From: Acetispira formosa (nom. nud.)
GTDB lineage: Bacteria > Desulfobacterota > Desulfarculia > Adiutricales > Adiutricaceae
NCBI GenBank assembly: GCA_023525915.1
Contig: CP026657.1
Location: 1 to 64,000, forward strand
Direction of reading: 5' to 3'
Length of the DNA: 64,000 bases
Shown: in pieces, positions 61,658 to 64,000 of the stretch
How the letters are laid out: every line of letters starts with the position of its first letter
How positions within the stretch are numbered: the first letter of the stretch is position 1
Notes under the pieces: generated by a model
The model's database searches: none
The model's input: only the letters and a program-made list of their open reading frames with translations
Told to the model about the DNA's origin: nothing
Translations under genes and position numbers: made by a program

Positions 61658-63424
61658 CTATTTCAGAATGGAATTGCGTGGTATGAGTATCTCAGTATAA
61701 ACATCCGATTTGACATACATGGGGTCAATTTCCTTTAGTGAAGCGATAATATTTTCAACGGCCGTTTCCAGGTCCGGGCCGCCGAGGGCCAGGAGATCTC
61801 CTTCATTGCCGTGGGTCAGCAGTTTGGTAGCTATGGCGTGCGGCCGGAACTCTTCCGCCTGGGCCGGAAAGCCGCTATCATTGTTTTCAGTGGGCATCAG
61901 CCTGTTTTGCAATATAAAACGAACCGCTTTTTCCTGTTCTTCGCTATCGAAATCATGGAAACGGCCAATATGCATCACACTTTGGAATATGCGCGGAGGC
62001 GGTGTTTCGTCAGCCTCAGCCGGGGCGGCTTCTTCGCGAAGGTAGGTGTCGAAGTTACTGGCCCACACAGCAGTTTGATATTTCTTCCCGAACAAGCGAA
62101 TGGAACCATCCGCCTGAGGTTCCCAGCCACCTTCGACGATTGAATCGCGTCGGCTGGAATAATCTTCCACATATATGACAAAAGACCCGTTGTCACGCAA
62201 ACGCGCTGAGGACTGGTAGCTCAGGCTGTTTTCATCTGTCATGTAATCTTCCGGCTCCATATACCAGGCCTCATTGAAAAGCGGGACAAAGGTCGTGTTC
62301 AGGTAGTTCACCAGAGACGCTGGAGCGACAGGCAATGGCGCCGACACCATCGGCAGGATTACTTCGTCATTAGCCCCCAGAAAGCGCAGTTCGGAAATCA
62401 GCACATCTTTGTAGGAGCCGCCGGAATATATGCCGGTTATCTCCAGCTCAATGTCTCTGGCCTTAACCGGCTTGGCAAGACGCACGACCTGCGGCCCCTG
62501 TTCATCTTTTATTTTTACCTCGCGCCCGGCCACTTTCAGCGATTTCACCCGGCCATTGGCCTTATAATGCATGTCCGAACGTTGATATCCATTCCAGAGC
62601 ATAAGGCCGCGAATATCCTGTTCGGCCGGAAAAGATACGGTTATTTTTTCCCCGATTCCAATTCCGGCTTTGCCGTCAGTGGACCAGGCCATATCCGGCT
62701 GGGAATCGAAAAGTTTAGAAACATCATAAGCAAAAACCGGCTCCAAGGTCGAAGTGGCTTGGGCCCTGGCCGGCATTGATCTTGGCAAATCCAGAATCAT
62801 GGGCTCAGGATGCGGAGTATCGCCTGTGGTATCTATGTGACGGTCAAAGAAACGAATGGCGGTGATTTGAGGCGGCCTGTCTCCGGCCGCTTCATATCCG
62901 GTCGGGGACAGCTTTATAAATACAGACATGGCCGTATAGTTCAGTGGGAGTACGGTTTCATCATATGAACTGACCAGATAAATATATCCGCCGTTCTCAG
63001 GGTTTTGATCAACGAGCCGAGTGGTGATGATATTATATGGTTCATCCTCTTCTTCTGGTTGATCTGGCTCCGGTTGACTGTCAAGCCGGGGTGTGGTCCG
63101 TGCGTCAAGGTAGGTCTGGAATATCAGTGAATCAGGCAGTTCCCGGTCAACGGTTATCTCAATAAATTTGAAAAAGACCGGCTCTTTGAAACGCAGATAG
63201 ACGCCCTCGTTACTACCGGCGTCCAGTGCGGCTGGTGACCAGTATCCATCGCAGCCGGGGTCCAGAAGGCAGGTGATGGGCGAGGAGCCTTCGGAGGCGC
63301 TGGTACTGGCCGCCGCGATGATAACCGGCTTGACGTATTGGTCAGTCTCCGTTGCTCCAACCGCGGCCGGGGCGGCCAGAAACGTCAGTGCAGCCGTTAT
63401 CATCATTATTTTCATCAAATTCAT
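61658..63424 (-). CDS. Secreted protein with two discoidin/glycan-binding-like modules
   Basis: A 588-residue exported protein; signal peptide about 1-24 (ends APAAVGA). Two beta-sandwich modules, about 30-215 and 215-350, resemble F5/8-type C or NADase-type glycan-binding domains, with LLDPGCDGYWSPAALDAGSNEGVYLRFKEP and LFDSQPDMAWSTDGKAGIGIGEKI as the signature regions and FKFIEITVD and SLKVAGREV as following strands. The C-terminal 230 residues (NTTFVPLFNEAWYMEPEDY, GGWEPQADGSIRLFGKKYQTAVW) form another, unassigned domain. The start overlaps the stop of the upstream VanX-type gene by 4 bp (ATGA). Stop is UAG, after which the frame continues directly into the GT-C-like gene. Confidence 0.7.
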   Translation of the reverse strand: MNLMKIMMITAALTFLAAPAAVGATETDQYVKPVIIAAASTSASEGSSPITCLLDPGCDGYWSPAALDAGSNEGVYLRFKEPVFFKFIEITVDRELPDSLIFQTYLDARTTPRLDSQPEPDQPEEEDEPYNIITTRLVDQNPENGGYIYLVSSYDETVLPLNYTAMSVFIKLSPTGYEAAGDRPPQITAIRFFDRHIDTTGDTPHPEPMILDLPRSMPARAQATSTLEPVFAYDVSKLFDSQPDMAWSTDGKAGIGIGEKITVSFPAEQDIRGLMLWNGYQRSDMHYKANGRVKSLKVAGREVKIKDEQGPQVVRLAKPVKARDIELEITGIYSGGSYKDVLISELRFLGANDEVILPMVSAPLPVAPASLVNYLNTTFVPLFNEAWYMEPEDYMTDENSLSYQSSARLRDNGSFVIYVEDYSSRRDSIVEGGWEPQADGSIRLFGKKYQTAVWASNFDTYLREEAAPAEADETPPPRIFQSVMHIGRFHDFDSEEQEKAVRFILQNRLMPTENNDSGFPAQAEEFRPHAIATKLLTHGNEGDLLALGGPDLETAVENIIASLKEIDPMYVKSDVYTEILIPRNSILK

Positions 63425-63999
63425 TTCGCACCCCCTTCAAGCGATAACAGCGGATACTTTTTGGCCCCGGGTAATTGAAAATGCCACCACTCGGTGCGGA
63501 TGGTCCTGAATCCGGCCGCGCCCATGATCTCGTTCAACTTGTCGCGGTTCCCGCACGGGGATGGGGATTCTTTGGGGCACTGGTGGCTTTGCCAGGCTTC
63601 CGGGGAAAAGCTGTCAAAGGCTGTGGGGAACTCCATTGGCTGCCTGCTTTCATCGGCCAGGGCGCAGTCTATGGCTGTGCCCCGGTTGTGCAGGGAGCCG
63701 GTGGCCGGGTTGGCCACATATCGCGCGTCAGGCATTATTTCCCACATGGCCCGTTGAACCTCCAGCGGGCGATAGCAATCATACACTATCAGATACAGCC
63801 CCTCTTCCTTCAATCGTTTTTCCACCGTTTCCAGCCTGGCGCGCATCTCCGGGTGTACATAACAGCCGGCCAGCCCGAAGGGTGAATAAACGTCGCTTTT
63901 CAGGAAATTGTCAGATCCAGCATACTTCAAATCCACAATGAAGCGCTCGCCTGAAAGTTTGATCAGGCCGGTGGCGGTCTCAATTTTGTCAGCCCCCAT
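63421..63999 (-). CDS. D-alanyl-D-alanine dipeptidase, VanX type
   Basis: A 192-residue zinc dipeptidase of family M15D that cleaves D-Ala-D-Ala. Zinc ligands H104 and D111 (SLHNRGTAIDCAL) and H173, catalytic E170 (EWWHF), and R77 (VYDCYRP) are all present, in VanX order. Without vanA/vanH genes nearby, a role in cell-wall turnover or D-Ala recovery (DdpX-like) is more likely than vancomycin resistance. The ATG is the second-to-last base position of the window, so an upstream extension, for example a signal peptide, cannot be excluded. First gene visible in a coupled set with the secreted protein and the GT-C-like protein. Confidence 0.88.
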   Translation of the reverse strand: MGADKIETATGLIKLSGERFIVDLKYAGSDNFLKSDVYSPFGLAGCYVHPEMRARLETVEKRLKEEGLYLIVYDCYRPLEVQRAMWEIMPDARYVANPATGSLHNRGTAIDCALADESRQPMEFPTAFDSFSPEAWQSHQCPKESPSPCGNRDKLNEIMGAAGFRTIRTEWWHFQLPGAKKYPLLSLEGGAK

Positions 64000-64000
64000 T

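Noticed and set aside
63421..63999. Vancomycin-resistance cluster
   Set aside because: Only a VanX-type dipeptidase is present; no VanH, VanA or VanRS homologue lies next to it.

Overview
This is a 64 kb stretch of a GC-rich (roughly mid-50s percent GC by eye) Gram-negative, motile bacterial chromosome. TamB, SMC/FtsY, a large flagellin under a sigma-28 promoter, a TAXI-type TRAP transporter, hybrid sensor kinases and a pyrrolysine biosynthesis gene (pylD) together suggest a deltaproteobacterium (Desulfobacterota-like), possibly anaerobic. This lineage call is inference. Gene density is normal, but many intergenic spaces hold short structured repeats.

Layout. 0-11 kb: tamB, a nicotinamidase-like hydrolase, then smc and ftsY (overlapping), the last two with unusual acidic stretches. 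11-16 kb: pylD, which carries an in-frame copy of a dispersed repeat, then the flagellar group: flagellin, a flagellin-core-like protein and a 71-residue protein, with sigma-28 promoters in front of the first and last. 16-22 kb: a PPOX-like gene and a marR gene sharing one palindromic operator, an orphan HicB-like antitoxin, and a TPR protein plus Hsp90-like ATPase pair. 22-34 kb: aspartate 4-decarboxylase, a cupin/PocR/LytS-type histidine kinase, a TetR/metallo-hydrolase pair with matching operators, a response regulator, panB, ilvD and a chemoreceptor. 34-42 kb: an AT-richer nucleotidyltransferase-kinase gene behind a 28-unit AG microsatellite, tRNA-Gln(CUG), a serine hydrolase, an M23 peptidase with an acidic cytoplasmic domain, and an FHA-kinase. 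42-44 kb: an IS30-family element with a nonsense-interrupted transposase, beside a 560 bp imperfect palindrome. 43.7-54 kb: TRAP transporter and TAXI binding protein, mobA, an adenine-specific DNA methyltransferase, a hybrid histidine kinase and a FIST sensor protein. 54-60 kb: a gingipain-fold protein lacking its catalytic His, a diguanylate cyclase and a lipoprotein. 60-64 kb: a likely operon of VanX-type dipeptidase, a secreted beta-sandwich protein and a GT-C-like membrane protein; the last two are in one frame separated by a UAG.

The most unusual signal is the intergenic repeats. At least six families recur. In three of them copies keep the loop while both stem arms change together, so base pairing is preserved although sequence is not. 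One such set (29.9 kb, 50.7 kb, 50.85 kb) has perfect 32-36 bp stems around a conserved 16-17 nt loop. Another family (hairpin GTGCG-TGGTC-CGCAC plus about 110 bp) sits against gene ends and appears inside pylD, where it adds about 26 residues just before the conserved C-terminus. A search of the whole genome for these loops, and RNA-seq over them, would decide whether they are mobile elements, RNAs or chromosome-organising sites.
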